From contig NZ_RZNB01000002.1 of NCBI RefSeq assembly GCF_004078635.1, positions 372,001 to 436,000 of the forward strand: 64,000 bases of DNA, written 5' to 3'. The first letter of the stretch is position 1. Each line of letters opens with the position of its first letter. Below are positions 32,735-42,718 of this stretch, piece by piece. The notes beneath the pieces are model-generated. The model was not told the origin of the DNA. It saw nothing but the letters and a program-made list of their open reading frames with translations, and ran no database searches. The translations under genes were made by a program, and so were the position numbers. Source of the stretch: Labedella phragmitis. Its GTDB lineage: Bacteria; Actinomycetota; Actinomycetes; Actinomycetales; Microbacteriaceae.

Positions 32735-33840
32735 TTCGCACTCTCCAGCGCGGAGGTGACGGTGTCGAGAAGCTCGTTCCAGCTCACGACGAACTTCTCG
32801 ACACCCTCTTTCTCGAGGAGCGCGGTGACCTCGTCGTAGGAGATGCCGAGGTCGGCGAGCGCGTCGAGGACGCTGTTCGCCTCGTCGTACGCACCGGTGA
32901 CGGTGTCTCCCGTGACCTCGGCGTGGTCGAAGGTGGCGTCGAGCGTCTTCTCCGGCATCGTGTTGACGACGCCCTCGGCGACGAGCCCCGTGACGTACAG
33001 CGTGTCGGGGAGGTTCGGGTCCTTCACGCCCGTCGACGCCCAGAGGGGACGCTGCGGGTTCGCGCCGGCGTCCGTGAGCGTCTTGGCACGCTCCGAGCCG
33101 AACGCCTGCTCGTACACCTGGTAGGCGAGTCGAGCGTTCGCGAGTCCGGCCTTGCTCTTGAGTGCGAGGGCTTCCTCGGTACCGATGGCGGTGAGGCGCT
33201 TGTCGATCTCGCTGTCGACGCGGGAGACGAAGAAGGACGCGACCGAGTGGATCGTCGACAGGTCGATTCCGGCCGCGCGGGCCTTCTCGAGGCCCGTGAG
33301 GTAGGCGTTGATGACCTCGCGGTAGCGCTGGAGGCTGAAGATCAGCGTGACGTTGACGCTGATGCCGGCGCCGATCGTCTCGGCGATGGCCTCAAGACCC
33401 TCGACGGTCGCCGGGATCTTGATCATGACGTTCGGGCGGTCGATCTTCGCCCAGAGGCGCTGGGCCTCGGCGATCGTCCCGGCAGCGTCGTGAGCGAGGC
33501 CGGGCTCGACCTCGATGGAGACGCGGCCGTCGAAACCGGCCGACTTCTCGTAGACGTCGCTGAAGATGTTCGCGGCGTCACGGACGTCGTCCGTCGTGAT
33601 CTCGAACACGGCGTCGGTCACGTTCGTGCCCTGCGCGGCGAGTTCGCCGACCTGCTTGGCGTAGGACTCGCTCTGCGAGAGCGCACCGGCGAAGATCGTC
33701 GGGTTGGTGGTGACACCGACGACGTTCTTCTCGGCGATGAGCCGCTCGAGGTTGCCGGAGCCGATGCGCTGGCGGGACAGGTCGTCGAGCCAGATGCTGA
33801 CACCGGCGGCGGAGAGTGCGGTTGTGGGGTTGTCGCTCAT
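32731..33840 (-). CDS. tal: Transaldolase
   Basis: This 369-residue enzyme transfers a dihydroxyacetone unit between sugar phosphates in the non-oxidative pentose phosphate branch. An N-terminal GVTTNPTIF motif and the Schiff-base lysine in VMIKIPAT (about residue 140) are present. It is of the longer TalAB type typical of Actinobacteria. It starts 30 nt after tkt and overlaps pgi by 4 nt. Confidence 0.95.
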   Translation of the reverse strand: MSDNPTTALSAAGVSIWLDDLSRQRIGSGNLERLIAEKNVVGVTTNPTIFAGALSQSESYAKQVGELAAQGTNVTDAVFEITTDDVRDAANIFSDVYEKSAGFDGRVSIEVEPGLAHDAAGTIAEAQRLWAKIDRPNVMIKIPATVEGLEAIAETIGAGISVNVTLIFSLQRYREVINAYLTGLEKARAAGIDLSTIHSVASFFVSRVDSEIDKRLTAIGTEEALALKSKAGLANARLAYQVYEQAFGSERAKTLTDAGANPQRPLWASTGVKDPNLPDTLYVTGLVAEGVVNTMPEKTLDATFDHAEVTGDTVTGAYDEANSVLDALADLGISYDEVTALLEKEGVEKFVVSWNELLDTVTSALESAK

Positions 33841-33870
33841 GAGATGTACCCGTTCTTTCTTCCTGCCCGG

Positions 33871-35961
33871 TCAGCGACCGAGCGACTCCTTCGCGGCGGC
33901 GACGGCTGCTTCCGTCGTCATCCCGAACTTCTTGTAGAGCGTCTTGTAGTCGGCGGAGGCGCCGAAGTGCTCGATGGAGACGCTGCGGCCGGCGTCGCCG
34001 ACGATGCCTCTCCAGGACAACGCGAGACCGGCCTCGATCGATACCCGGGCCGTGATGGACGACGGCAGCACCGACTCACGGTACGCCTCGTCCTGCTCGG
34101 CGAACCACTCGAGGGACGGAACCGACACGACGCGAGCGCCGATGCCCTCCTCCGCGAGCGCCTTGCGCGCGTCGACGGCGATCTGCAGCTCGGAGCCCGT
34201 GGCGAGCAGGATGACGTCGGTCGATCCGGTGTTGGACTCGGCGAAGACGTATGCACCCTTCGACACGTTCGCGGCGGACGCGAAGGTGTCGCCGGAGGCC
34301 TCGCCGTCACCGCGCTCGAAGACGGGGATGTTCTGGCGCGTGAGGGCGATTCCAGCCGGGCCGCCGCGGCGCTTGAGGATCTCGAGCCAGGCGTGGGAGA
34401 CCTCATTGGCGTCACCGGGACGGACGACCGCGAGGTTCGGGATGGCACGGAGGGTCGAGAGCTGCTCGATCGGCTGGTGCGTCGGGCCGTCCTCGCCGAG
34501 GGCGACCGAGTCGTGCGTCCACACGAAGATCGAGGGGATCTGCATGAGGGCGGCGATCCGGACGGCCGGACGCATGTAGTCGCTGAAGATGAGGAACGTG
34601 CCGCCGAAGGCCCGAGTGGGGCCGTGGAGGACGATGCCGTTGAGGATCGCCGCCATGGCGTGCTCGCGGATACCGAAGTGGAGTACGCGGCCGTACGGGT
34701 CGCCCGTCCACATCTCGGTCGAGCGGCTCGCGGGGATGAAGGAGGTCGCGCCCCCGATCGTCGTGTTGTTGGACTCGGCGAGGTCGGCGGAACCGCCCCA
34801 CAGCTCCGGAACGACCTCGCCGAGGGCGGTGAGGACCTTGCCGGACGCCGCGCGCGTCGAGACGGTCGTGCCGGCCTCGAAGACGGGCAGGACGTCTTCG
34901 ACGCCCTCGGGCAGCTCGCCCGTGAGGAGCCGGTCGAGCAGCTGCTTGCGCTCGGGGTTCGACTCGGCCCACGCGTCGAAGGACTTCTGCCAGTCCGCGC
35001 GCTCCGCCTCGCCGCGCTCGACCGCGCCGCGCGTGCGCTCGAGAACCTCGGGGGCGACCTCGAAGGTCTGCTCCGGGTCGAAGCCCAGTACCTTCTTGAC
35101 GCCCGCGAGCTCCTCGCCGCCGAGGGCTGAACCGTGGATCTTGCCGGTGTTCTGCTTGGTCGGGCTCGGCCAGCCGATGATGGTCTTGAGCACGATGAGC
35201 GACGGCTTCGTGGTCTCGGCTTTCGCGGCCTCGATCGCGTCGAAGAGCTCCTGGACGTCCTCGACGTAGTCGCCGGTCTTCTTCCAGTCGACCGTCTGGA
35301 CGTGCCAGTGGTAGGCCTCGTAGCGGGCGGCGACGTCCTCGGTGAAGGCGACGTCGGTGTCGTCCTCGATCGAGATCTGGTTCGCATCGTAGATGACGAC
35401 GAGGTTGCCGAGCTGCTGGTGTCCCGCGAGGGACGATGCCTCGCTCGTGATGCCCTCTTCGAGGTCGCCGTCGCTCGCGATGACGTAGACGAAGTGGTCG
35501 AACGGGCTCTCACCGGCCGGCGTCTCGGGGTCGAACAGGCCGCGCTCGTAGCGGGAGGCGTAGGCGAAGCCGACGGAGGAGGCGAGGCCCTGACCGAGTG
35601 GTCCCGTCGTGATCTCGACGCCGTCCGTGTGGCCGTATTCGGGGTGGCCGGGCGTCTTCGAGCCCCAGGTGCGGAGGGCCTTGAGGTCATCGAGCTCGAG
35701 TCCGTAGCCACCGAGGTAGAGCTGGACGTACTGCGTCAGCGAGCTGTGGCCGGCCGACAGGATGAAACGGTCACGGCCGAGCCAGTCCTGATCGCGCGGA
35801 TCGCGGCGCATGACCTTCTGGAACAGCAGGTAGGCGGCGGGCGCCAGGCTCATCGCCGTTCCGGGGTGGCCGTTACCGACCTTCTCCACCGCGTCGGCGG
35901 CGAGGATGCGGGCCGTGTCGACCGCCTTCTCGTCGATTGAGTCCCATTCGAGAACTGCCAC
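33871..35961 (-). CDS. tkt: Transketolase
   Basis: This 696-residue thiamine-diphosphate enzyme transfers two-carbon units between sugar phosphates. It shows KVGNGHPGTAMSLAP near the N-terminus, the cofactor motif GDGDLEEGI (about 157-165), and HDSVALGEDGPTHQP with the proton-relay histidine region. The GTG at 35961 is preferred because GGAAGGA lies 9 nt before it; an upstream in-frame ATG would add six residues and lose that site. It is the first gene of tkt-tal-pgi-zwf-opcA-pgl. Confidence 0.96.
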   Translation of the reverse strand: MAVLEWDSIDEKAVDTARILAADAVEKVGNGHPGTAMSLAPAAYLLFQKVMRRDPRDQDWLGRDRFILSAGHSSLTQYVQLYLGGYGLELDDLKALRTWGSKTPGHPEYGHTDGVEITTGPLGQGLASSVGFAYASRYERGLFDPETPAGESPFDHFVYVIASDGDLEEGITSEASSLAGHQQLGNLVVIYDANQISIEDDTDVAFTEDVAARYEAYHWHVQTVDWKKTGDYVEDVQELFDAIEAAKAETTKPSLIVLKTIIGWPSPTKQNTGKIHGSALGGEELAGVKKVLGFDPEQTFEVAPEVLERTRGAVERGEAERADWQKSFDAWAESNPERKQLLDRLLTGELPEGVEDVLPVFEAGTTVSTRAASGKVLTALGEVVPELWGGSADLAESNNTTIGGATSFIPASRSTEMWTGDPYGRVLHFGIREHAMAAILNGIVLHGPTRAFGGTFLIFSDYMRPAVRIAALMQIPSIFVWTHDSVALGEDGPTHQPIEQLSTLRAIPNLAVVRPGDANEVSHAWLEILKRRGGPAGIALTRQNIPVFERGDGEASGDTFASAANVSKGAYVFAESNTGSTDVILLATGSELQIAVDARKALAEEGIGARVVSVPSLEWFAEQDEAYRESVLPSSITARVSIEAGLALSWRGIVGDAGRSVSIEHFGASADYKTLYKKFGMTTEAAVAAAKESLGR

Positions 35962-36103
35962 GTGACTGATCCTTCCCAATTCGGACCAGCGAACCGCGTT
36001 CGCCGGTCAGGCAATGGCGCGCTCGCGGCGCCGCCGTCGTCATCGGGACGCGCCACAGCTTCGACGAGCGAAAGTGGGAGGTGCCCGACGCGGGGCGTTC
36101 CCC

Positions 36104-36109
36104 AGTATA
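36104..36109 (-). promoter_or_regulatory. Candidate -10 box of the tkt operon
   Basis: TATACT on the minus strand gives a leader of about 135 nt before tkt. No convincing -35. It lies in the 265-nt divergent spacer between tkt and ctaB. Confidence 0.5.
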
Positions 36110-36189
36110 GGGACGCGTACGGTCCCCGGTCGCGATGTTGCGTAGCCCGATCGTGAGGAGTAATGGAGTCCTACGGCTTCGACATCGCG

Positions 36190-36195
36190 TAGAAT
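36190..36195 (+). promoter_or_regulatory. Candidate -10 box of ctaB
   Basis: TAGAAT lies 31 nt before the ctaB ATG. The short leader carries GAGGAGCG just before the start. Confidence 0.5.
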
Positions 36196-36226
36196 CGCCC
36201 ACGGACGAAAACGGGTTAGAGGAGCG

Positions 36227-37147
36227 ATGAAGGCAGCCGTAGAAGAACGTGTCGGAACCGAGCAGATCGGATTCCGCCGGAAGGCGAAGGCCTACGTCGC
36301 TCTCACCAAGCCCCGTGTCATGGAGCTCCTCCTCGTCACGACGATCCCGGTGATGATCCTCGCCGAGGGCGGGCTGCCGCACTGGTGGCTCATCGTGGCG
36401 ACGGTCCTGGGGGGTGCGATGAGCGCCGGCTCCGCCGCCTCGTTCAACATGTACATCGACCGCGACATCGACAAGGTCATGAAGCGGACGAAGAATCGTC
36501 CGCTCGTGACGGGGGAGCTGTCGCCGCGCGAGGCCCTCGTGTTCGCCTGGACGCTCGCCGTCGTCTCGACGGTCTGGCTCCTCGTCACGACCAATCTCCT
36601 CGCTGCTTCGCTCTCCGTCGCCGCGATCGCTTTCTACGTCTTCGTCTACACGCTGTGGCTCAAGCGGCGCACCTCTCAGAACATCATCTGGGGCGGCATC
36701 TCCGGTTGCTTCCCTGTGCTCATCGGGTGGGCCGCCGTCACGAACTCGCTCGGCTGGGCTCCCCTCATCCTCTTCGGTGTCGTCTTCCTCTGGACGCCTC
36801 CACACTACTGGCCGCTGTCGATGAAGTACCGCGACGACTACAAGTCGGTCGGTGTCCCGATGCTCGGCGTCGTGCGCGGCCGCGCACAAGTGGGCCTGCA
36901 GGTCATCCTGTACACGTGGGCGACGGTCGCGTGCTCGCTCCTGCTCATCCCCGCTGCGGGAATGGGTGTCGTGTACACCGTCACGGCGATCGCGGTCGGC
37001 ATCTGGTTCATCTACGAGACCCACCGCCTGTACAACCTCGCGATCCGCCATGAGGCCGTCTCGCCCATGCGCGTGTTCCACGGCTCGATCAGCTACCTCA
37101 CGGTGCTGTTCCTCGCGATCGCGATCGACCCGCTCCTGCCCTTCTAG
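36227..37147 (+). CDS. ctaB: Protoheme IX farnesyltransferase (heme O synthase)
   Basis: This 306-residue integral membrane prenyltransferase converts heme B to heme O for cytochrome oxidase. It has about eight to nine hydrophobic helices and the two Asp-rich motifs of the UbiA superfamily: [20 protein letters not shown] (about 83-102) and [16 protein letters not shown] (about 202-217). A ribosome-binding site GAGGAG precedes the ATG. It is divergent from tkt and convergent with ctaA, which acts on its product. Confidence 0.96.
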   Translation: MKAAVEERVGTEQIGFRRKAKAYVALTKPRVMELLLVTTIPVMILAEGGLPHWWLIVATVLGGAMSAGSAASFNMYIDRDIDKVMKRTKNRPLVTGELSPREALVFAWTLAVVSTVWLLVTTNLLAASLSVAAIAFYVFVYTLWLKRRTSQNIIWGGISGCFPVLIGWAAVTNSLGWAPLILFGVVFLWTPPHYWPLSMKYRDDYKSVGVPMLGVVRGRAQVGLQVILYTWATVACSLLLIPAAGMGVVYTVTAIAVGIWFIYETHRLYNLAIRHEAVSPMRVFHGSISYLTVLFLAIAIDPLLPF

Positions 37148-37286
37148 CGACGCGCCTCAGCGGACGACGTTGGGCGGCGTCCGCCATCGCCCGTGTGCAA
37201 CACGCCCGACCGAGCGCGACACGAGCCGCCCAGACGCGCTGTGATCGGGAGCGTCGACGTCGTCCGAGCCGACCGCGGATCGGCGG

Positions 37287-38258
37287 TCAGCCGGCGGCGC
37301 TCCCGGAGACGGGCTGGCGCTCCGCCTCGCCGACCGTCGTGGGCACCGGGCTCTTGAGGGAGAGGACGACCGTCGTCATCGCCGCCGTCAGGAGGCACGC
37401 GAGGACCATGTGGATCCCGACGAGGATCTCCGGCAGCCCGAGTCGCGCCTGGGTGACGCCGACGATGATCTGGACGATCTCGACCGCGAGCAGCCAGAGG
37501 ACGAAGGTCCGTGTCCGCGGCCGCGGCGGGAAGCGGACGGCGCCGACGACGAGGACGACGGTGAGCGCGAGTGTCGCGTAGGCGGGCCAACTGTGGACGT
37601 GCTGGAGCAGTTCGGGGTCGAGTCCGTTGCGCTTCGCGCCGCCGTCGCCGGCGTGCGGGCCGGAACCCGTCGTCAGGATGCCCACGATGACCGTGACGGC
37701 CACGAAGAACGACGTCAGGTGGGTCACCCCGGCGTACCAAACGGGAGCGACTCGGGCCCGCTCGCCGGGCGCCTCGTAGACGCGGTAGACGAGGACGGCC
37801 GCGAGGACGACGAGGACGACGCTGAGCACGAAGTGCAGGCCGACGACGTAGGGGTTCAGGCCCGTGAGCACGGTGATGCCGCCGACGATGGCCTGCAGGA
37901 AGACGCTCGCCGCGGGGATGATCGTGAGGACGAGGAGGTCGCGGCGCTGGGCGCGGTACTTGATCACGTACAGCACGGCGAGGATCGCGATGATCTCGAC
38001 GACGAAGAAGAGTGTCCGGTTGCCGAATTCGATGATGCCGTGGATGCCCATCTCGGGAGTCGTCACGAACGAGTCGGCGGTGCATCGCGGCCACGTCGGG
38101 CACCCGAGACCGGCACCCGTCAGGCGCACGGCTCCTCCGGTGCCGACGATGACGGTCTGCGCGACGAAGTTCGCCCACGCGATGAATCGGACCCGACGAT
38201 CGATCCCGGTTGGCAGCCAGTGCCAGAATCGCTGCAGTGTTCGCGTGGCGGCGCTCAT
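37287..38258 (-). CDS. ctaA: Heme A synthase
   Basis: This 323-residue membrane protein oxidises heme O to heme A. It has about eight transmembrane helices and the expected heme-ligand histidines: HGIIEFGNR, HFVLSV, HVHSW and GIHMVLA. A cysteine pair, GCPTWPRC, lies in the first outer loop, as in the actinobacterial/Bacillus type. It is convergent with ctaB across 139 nt. The spacer to the suf operon (332 nt) separates it from sufB. Confidence 0.95.
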   Translation of the reverse strand: MSAATRTLQRFWHWLPTGIDRRVRFIAWANFVAQTVIVGTGGAVRLTGAGLGCPTWPRCTADSFVTTPEMGIHGIIEFGNRTLFFVVEIIAILAVLYVIKYRAQRRDLLVLTIIPAASVFLQAIVGGITVLTGLNPYVVGLHFVLSVVLVVLAAVLVYRVYEAPGERARVAPVWYAGVTHLTSFFVAVTVIVGILTTGSGPHAGDGGAKRNGLDPELLQHVHSWPAYATLALTVVLVVGAVRFPPRPRTRTFVLWLLAVEIVQIIVGVTQARLGLPEILVGIHMVLACLLTAAMTTVVLSLKSPVPTTVGEAERQPVSGSAAG

Positions 38259-38590
38259 CTCGACTTCTTCCTCGGCTCTTTTTGCTGAAAGCCAGCCCGG
38301 ACATCGCCCCGTTCGGATGCGTCACCCTGTAGAATCAGGGGGTTGAGGCCGGGACCGGATCGGCTGGTGTTCGCGGAGAGGGCTCTCTCGAACGGCGACG
38401 GTCCGATCGGTGCTTCCACACTCATTCTACGGAGACGACGGCGTCTCTCGAACCATGCCCCGCACGGATCGGCCCCCGGGAACGGGGGTCCGGAGTCGGG
38501 GCGACCGCGCTCATCGCGCGGCCATGCTTGGCGGCTCGGGAATGCGTGATCGCACGCGCCTGTTGCCGACTAGAGGAGAGAAAGGTAGCC
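38259..38590. other. Intergenic region between ctaA and sufB
   Basis: No convincing gene is seen in these 332 nt. Two TAGAAT boxes face each other: plus strand 38330-38335 (toward suf, leader about 250 nt) and minus strand 38424-38429 (toward ctaA, leader about 160 nt, with TTCGAG 17 nt upstream). Transcripts from both would overlap by about 85 nt. A short GC-rich inverted repeat (CCCCCGGGAACGGGGG region, near 38473) lies downstream of them. No sufR-like repressor gene is present. Confidence 0.45.
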
Positions 38591-40009
38591 ATGTCTGACG
38601 TCCTGATCGATCGCCCAGAGCTCGAGAGCCTCGGCGTGTACGAATTCGGCTGGTCCGACTCGGACGTCGCGGGAGCTTCCGCGCGTCGTGGAGTGTCGCC
38701 CGAGGTTGTCGCAGACATCTCGCGGCTCAAGGACGAACCGGAGTGGATGCTGAAACGGCGCATGCGCGGTCTCGACCTCTTCGGTCGCAAGCCCATGCCG
38801 ACGTGGGGCGCCGATCTCTCCGACATCGACTTCGACAACATCAAATACTTCGTACGGTCGACCGAGCGCCAGGCGGCGACGTGGGAGGAACTCCCCGACG
38901 ACATCAAGAACACCTACGAGCGGCTCGGCATCCCCGAGGCCGAGCGTCAGCGTCTCGTCGCCGGTGTCGCCGCCCAGTACGAGTCCGAAGTGGTCTACCA
39001 CCAGATCAACGAGGAACTCGAGCGTCAGGGCGTCATCTTCATGGACACGGACACGGCTCTCAAGGAGCACCCCGAGTTCTTCGAGGAGTACTTCGGCACG
39101 GTCATCCCGGCCGGCGACAACAAGTTCGCCGCGCTCAACACGGCCGTCTGGTCGGGAGGTTCGTTCGTCTACGTGCCGCCCGGCGTTCACGTCGAGATCC
39201 CGCTTCAGGCTTACTTCCGCATCAACACGGAGAACATGGGCCAGTTCGAGCGGACGCTCATCATCGCCGACGAGGGCAGCTACGTCCACTACATCGAGGG
39301 CTGCACGGCCCCGATCTACAAGTCGGACTCGCTCCACTCGGCCGTCGTCGAGATCATCGCGAAAAAGAATGCCCGCGTGCGGTACACGACGATCCAGAAC
39401 TGGTCGAACAACGTCTACAACCTCGTCACGAAGCGTGCGATCGCCCAGGAGGGCGCGACGATGGAGTGGATCGACGGCAACATCGGATCCAAGGTCACGA
39501 TGAAGTACCCGTCCATCTACCTCACCGGTGAACACGCCAAGGGCGAGACGCTTTCGGTCGCTTTCGCGGGTCCCGGTCAGCATCAGGACGCCGGCGCCAA
39601 GATGATCCACATGGCTCCGTACACGCAGTCGTCGATCGTCTCGAAGTCGATCGCCCGCGGTGGTGGTCGTGCAGGCTACCGTGGCGAGGTCCGCGTCGAC
39701 GCGAACGCCCACCACTCGGCCAACACGGTGCGGTGCGACGCTCTGCTCGTCGACACGATCTCGCGCAGCGACACCTACCCGGCGATCGACATCCGCGTGG
39801 ACGACGTCCAGCTCGGTCACGAGGCGACCGTGTCGCGTGTGAGCGAGGAGCAGCTCTTCTACCTCATGTCGCGCGGTATGCCGGAGGACGAGGCCATGGC
39901 CATGATCGTCCGCGGTTTCATCGAGCCCATCGCTCGAGAGCTGCCCATGGAGTACGCGCTCGAACTCAACAAGCTCATCGAGATGGGCATGGAAGGATCC
40001 GTCGGCTAG
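38591..40009 (+). CDS. sufB: Fe-S cluster assembly protein SufB
   Basis: This 472-residue scaffold subunit of the SufBCD complex receives sulfur and helps build Fe-S clusters. The beta-helix core, the [13 protein letters not shown] segment, conserved cysteines (for instance EGCTAPIY and NTVRCDAL) and the C-terminal [24 protein letters not shown] signature are visible. There is no intein. The ATG at 38591 has AGGAGAGAAAGG upstream; the frame is open for 21 more codons but without a good start. sufD begins 1 nt inside its stop codon. Confidence 0.96.
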   Translation: MSDVLIDRPELESLGVYEFGWSDSDVAGASARRGVSPEVVADISRLKDEPEWMLKRRMRGLDLFGRKPMPTWGADLSDIDFDNIKYFVRSTERQAATWEELPDDIKNTYERLGIPEAERQRLVAGVAAQYESEVVYHQINEELERQGVIFMDTDTALKEHPEFFEEYFGTVIPAGDNKFAALNTAVWSGGSFVYVPPGVHVEIPLQAYFRINTENMGQFERTLIIADEGSYVHYIEGCTAPIYKSDSLHSAVVEIIAKKNARVRYTTIQNWSNNVYNLVTKRAIAQEGATMEWIDGNIGSKVTMKYPSIYLTGEHAKGETLSVAFAGPGQHQDAGAKMIHMAPYTQSSIVSKSIARGGGRAGYRGEVRVDANAHHSANTVRCDALLVDTISRSDTYPAIDIRVDDVQLGHEATVSRVSEEQLFYLMSRGMPEDEAMAMIVRGFIEPIARELPMEYALELNKLIEMGMEGSVG

Positions 40010-41232
40010 TGACGACAGCAGTGCCGGCTGGGGCTCCCAGCCAAACCCTCGAGACCACCGGTCAACACGGCTTCCGCGCGCACAGCGACGGTGCCGGCGC
40101 ATTCGTGCCGGTCCAGACGCGCTCGGAGCGTTTCACCTCCACGAACGTCGACGACTTCGACGCCGTGACCGGACGTGAGCAGTCGTGGAAGCTCACCCCG
40201 GTCGCACGCGTCGCCGACCTCATCGACGGTGACCTGGACGGCTCGGCGTATCGCGTCGACGCCGACCAGGTCGACGGCGTATCCGTCACGTGGGGAGCCG
40301 TCGATGCCGTCGAGCGCGGCCGCGCCGGCATCCCCGAGGAGCGCGCAGCGGCCAACGCCTGGACGCAGACGCGGGAGGTGCTGCGCGTCGAGGTGTCGGG
40401 TGAGGAGATGAAGCGCGCGAACATCCGCCGGACCGCCCTCGGAACGACGGCTCGTGCCGCTCACACGGTCATCAACGCGGCTCCCTTCAGCCGTGGCCTC
40501 GTCATCCTCGACAGCGCAGGCCAGGCCAAGCTCACGGAGAACGTGGAGATCGTCGTCGGTGACGGCGCTGATCTCACCGTCGTGAGCGTGCAGGGCTGGG
40601 ACGACGACGCTCTGCACCTCGCTGCACACTTCGCGACGGTGGGTCGCGACGCGAAGCTGAAGCACGTGGTCGTGTCGCTCGGCGGCTCGGTCGTCCGCGT
40701 GAATCCCTCGACGCACCTCGGTGCGGAGGGTGGCGACGTCGAGGCCCTCGGCCTCTACTTCTCCGACGCGGGTCAGCACCTCGAGCAGCAGGTGTACGTC
40801 AACCACGATGCCCCGCACACGCGGAGCCGGGTCACCTACAAGGGTGCGCTCCAGGGCGAGGGCGCCCGATCCGTCTGGATCGGCGACGTCCTCATCGGCC
40901 AGAAGGCCACGGGCACCGACAGCTACGAGCAGAACCGCAACCTCGTCCTCACGGACGGCACGCGCGCCGACTCCATCCCGAACCTCGAGATCGAGACGGG
41001 CGACATCGCCGGTGCCGGGCACGCGAGTGCCACCGGGCGCTTCGACGACGAGCAGCTCTTCTACCTCCAGGCTCGCGGCATCGGCGAGGAGGAGGCGCGC
41101 CGCCTCGTCGTGCGCGGATTCCTCACCGAGGTCGTACAGCAGATCGGCGACCCGGAGCTGCAGGAGCGCCTGGACCGCGCGATCGAGGCGGAGCTCGCGG
41201 GTACCGACCTGCTCTCCGCGAGCGAGCGCTGA
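40009..41232 (+). CDS. sufD: Fe-S cluster assembly protein SufD
   Basis: This 407-residue protein is a SufB paralogue that pairs with it on the scaffold and is needed for iron entry. It has the beta-helix core (VYVNHDAPHTRSRVTYKG), an essential-looking His in NHDAPHT and the C-terminal FYLQARGIGEEEARRLVVRGF motif. The GTG start shares one nucleotide with the sufB stop, so translation is coupled. The next gene, a Rieske ferredoxin, starts 2 nt after the stop. Confidence 0.95.
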   Translation: MTTAVPAGAPSQTLETTGQHGFRAHSDGAGAFVPVQTRSERFTSTNVDDFDAVTGREQSWKLTPVARVADLIDGDLDGSAYRVDADQVDGVSVTWGAVDAVERGRAGIPEERAAANAWTQTREVLRVEVSGEEMKRANIRRTALGTTARAAHTVINAAPFSRGLVILDSAGQAKLTENVEIVVGDGADLTVVSVQGWDDDALHLAAHFATVGRDAKLKHVVVSLGGSVVRVNPSTHLGAEGGDVEALGLYFSDAGQHLEQQVYVNHDAPHTRSRVTYKGALQGEGARSVWIGDVLIGQKATGTDSYEQNRNLVLTDGTRADSIPNLEIETGDIAGAGHASATGRFDDEQLFYLQARGIGEEEARRLVVRGFLTEVVQQIGDPELQERLDRAIEAELAGTDLLSASER

Positions 41233-41234
41233 TC

Positions 41235-41558
41235 GTGCAGGAGAAGGTCTGTCCGGTCGCCGAACTGGCCCCGAACCAAGCACGCCGCGTCGTCGTCGGG
41301 GGAGCGCCCATCGCGCTCGTACTCGACGGAGACGGCGCAGTCCACGCGATCGGCGACACGTGCACCCACGGCGACATCTCCCTCTCCGAGGGGTTCGTCG
41401 AGGACTCGGCCCTCGAGTGCTGGGCGCACGGCTCGAAGTTCGAGCTCACGACCGGCAAGCCCCTGACGCTGCCGGCCTACGAACCCGTTCCCGTCTACGA
41501 GGTCGAACTCCGTGACGGCGACATCTACATCGACCCGACCGTAACGAAAGTGATCTAG
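41235..41558 (+). CDS. Rieske-type [2Fe-2S] ferredoxin in the suf operon
   Basis: This 107-residue single Rieske domain carries the ligands CTHG (Cys-X-His) and CWAHG (Cys-X2-His). It resembles ferredoxin components of aromatic-ring dioxygenases, but no oxygenase is nearby. Its place between sufD and sufC recurs in Actinobacteria and suggests electron transfer during cluster assembly or repair (inference; I know of no direct assay). GTG start. sufC follows after 4 nt. Confidence 0.93.
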   Translation: MQEKVCPVAELAPNQARRVVVGGAPIALVLDGDGAVHAIGDTCTHGDISLSEGFVEDSALECWAHGSKFELTTGKPLTLPAYEPVPVYEVELRDGDIYIDPTVTKVI

Positions 41559-41562
41559 CGAC

Positions 41563-42327
41563 ATGGCTGTACTCGAAATCCGCGACCTGCACGTGAGCGT
41601 GGAGACCGACCAGGGAACGAAGCCCATCCTGAAGGGCGTCGACCTCACGATCCGCGAGGGCGAGACCCACGCGATCATGGGGCCGAACGGTTCCGGCAAG
41701 TCGACTCTCGCCTACACGATCGCCGGCCACCCCAAGTACACCGTCGAGTCGGGCACCATTACCCTCGACGGTGAGGACGTGCTCGCGATGAGCGTCGATG
41801 AGCGCGCTCGTGCCGGACTCTTCCTCGCGATGCAGTACCCCGTCGAGATCCCGGGCGTGACCGTGACGAACTTCCTCCGCACGGCCAAGACGGCCGTCGA
41901 CGGTGAGGCTCCCGCGGTTCGCAGCTGGATCAAGGACGTGCGCGAGTCGATGTCGAACCTCCGCATGGACTCCTCGTTCGCCGAGCGCAACGTCAACGAG
42001 GGCTTCTCGGGCGGCGAGAAGAAGCGCCACGAGATCCTGCAGCTCGAACTCCTCAAGCCGACGTTCGCCGTGCTCGACGAGACCGACTCCGGCCTCGACG
42101 TCGACGCGCTCAAGATCGTGTCGGAGGGCGTCAACCGTGCGAAGGAGAACACCGGACTCGGCGTCCTCCTCATCACCCACTACACGCGCATCCTGCGGTA
42201 CATCAAGCCGGACTTCGTCCACGTGTTCGTCGCGGGCAAGGTCGCGGAGCAGGGTGGACCCGAGCTCGCCGATCGCCTGGAAGACGAGGGATACGATCGC
42301 TATCTCTCCGACGCTCCCGTAGCATAA
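41563..42327 (+). CDS. sufC: Fe-S cluster assembly ATPase SufC
   Basis: This 254-residue ABC-type ATPase binds SufB and SufD and drives the conformational changes of the scaffold. Walker A GPNGSGKST (about 38-46), the ABC signature SGGEKKR, Walker B followed by DETDSGLD, and the switch HYTR are present. The Q-loop region (AMQYPVEIPGV) is typical of SufC. It lies 4 nt after the Rieske gene and 4 nt before sufT. Confidence 0.97.
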   Translation: MAVLEIRDLHVSVETDQGTKPILKGVDLTIREGETHAIMGPNGSGKSTLAYTIAGHPKYTVESGTITLDGEDVLAMSVDERARAGLFLAMQYPVEIPGVTVTNFLRTAKTAVDGEAPAVRSWIKDVRESMSNLRMDSSFAERNVNEGFSGGEKKRHEILQLELLKPTFAVLDETDSGLDVDALKIVSEGVNRAKENTGLGVLLITHYTRILRYIKPDFVHVFVAGKVAEQGGPELADRLEDEGYDRYLSDAPVA

Positions 42328-42331
42328 CGAC

Positions 42332-42661
42332 ATGGTAACGACGCTCGCTCCCGACAAGTTCGACCAGGTCGAGGAAGCTCTCAAGGACGTCATGGATCCC
42401 GAGTTGGGGATCAACGTCGTCGACCTCGGTCTCATCTACGACCTGGGATGGGACGAGGAGAACGACGCCCTCGTCATCCACATGACGCTCACCTCGGCGG
42501 GCTGCCCGCTCACCGACGTGCTCGAGGAGCAGACGGCCGAGGCGCTCGACGGCGTCGTGGACGCCTTCCGCATCAACTGGGTCTGGATGCCGCCGTGGGG
42601 CCCGGAGCGGATCACCGATGACGGCCGCGACATGATGCGAGCTCTCGGCTTCGCCATCTGA
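42332..42661 (+). CDS. sufT: SufT-like metal-sulfur cluster assembly factor (MIP18/DUF59 domain)
   Basis: This 109-residue protein of the MIP18/PaaD family has the DPELGINVVDLGLIYD signature and a conserved cysteine in TSAGCPLTD that is thought to hold a cluster or metal. SufT proteins help mature [4Fe-4S] enzymes when iron demand is high. It is the last gene of the suf operon, and a hairpin terminator begins 10 nt after the stop. sufS and sufU, often found here, are absent. Confidence 0.92.
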   Translation: MVTTLAPDKFDQVEEALKDVMDPELGINVVDLGLIYDLGWDEENDALVIHMTLTSAGCPLTDVLEEQTAEALDGVVDAFRINWVWMPPWGPERITDDGRDMMRALGFAI

Positions 42662-42670
42662 CGACCGAGG

Positions 42671-42699
42671 AAGCCGACCGGAACACTCCGGTCGGCTTT
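42671..42699 (+). terminator. suf operon terminator
   Basis: A 12-bp perfect stem (AAGCCGACCGGA and its complement), a 4-nt loop and a short T-run. Confidence 0.8.
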
Positions 42700-42718
42700 C
42701 GCGTATCCGGAGGAGACC

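Noticed and set aside
37268-37290. Hairpin GACCGC-GCGGTC at the ctaA stop as a terminator
   Set aside because: Six pairs and no T-run; it overlaps the coding end.
38336-38590. Riboswitch or iron-responsive element in the sufB leader
   Set aside because: No recognisable aptamer core and no terminator/antiterminator pair seen by eye.
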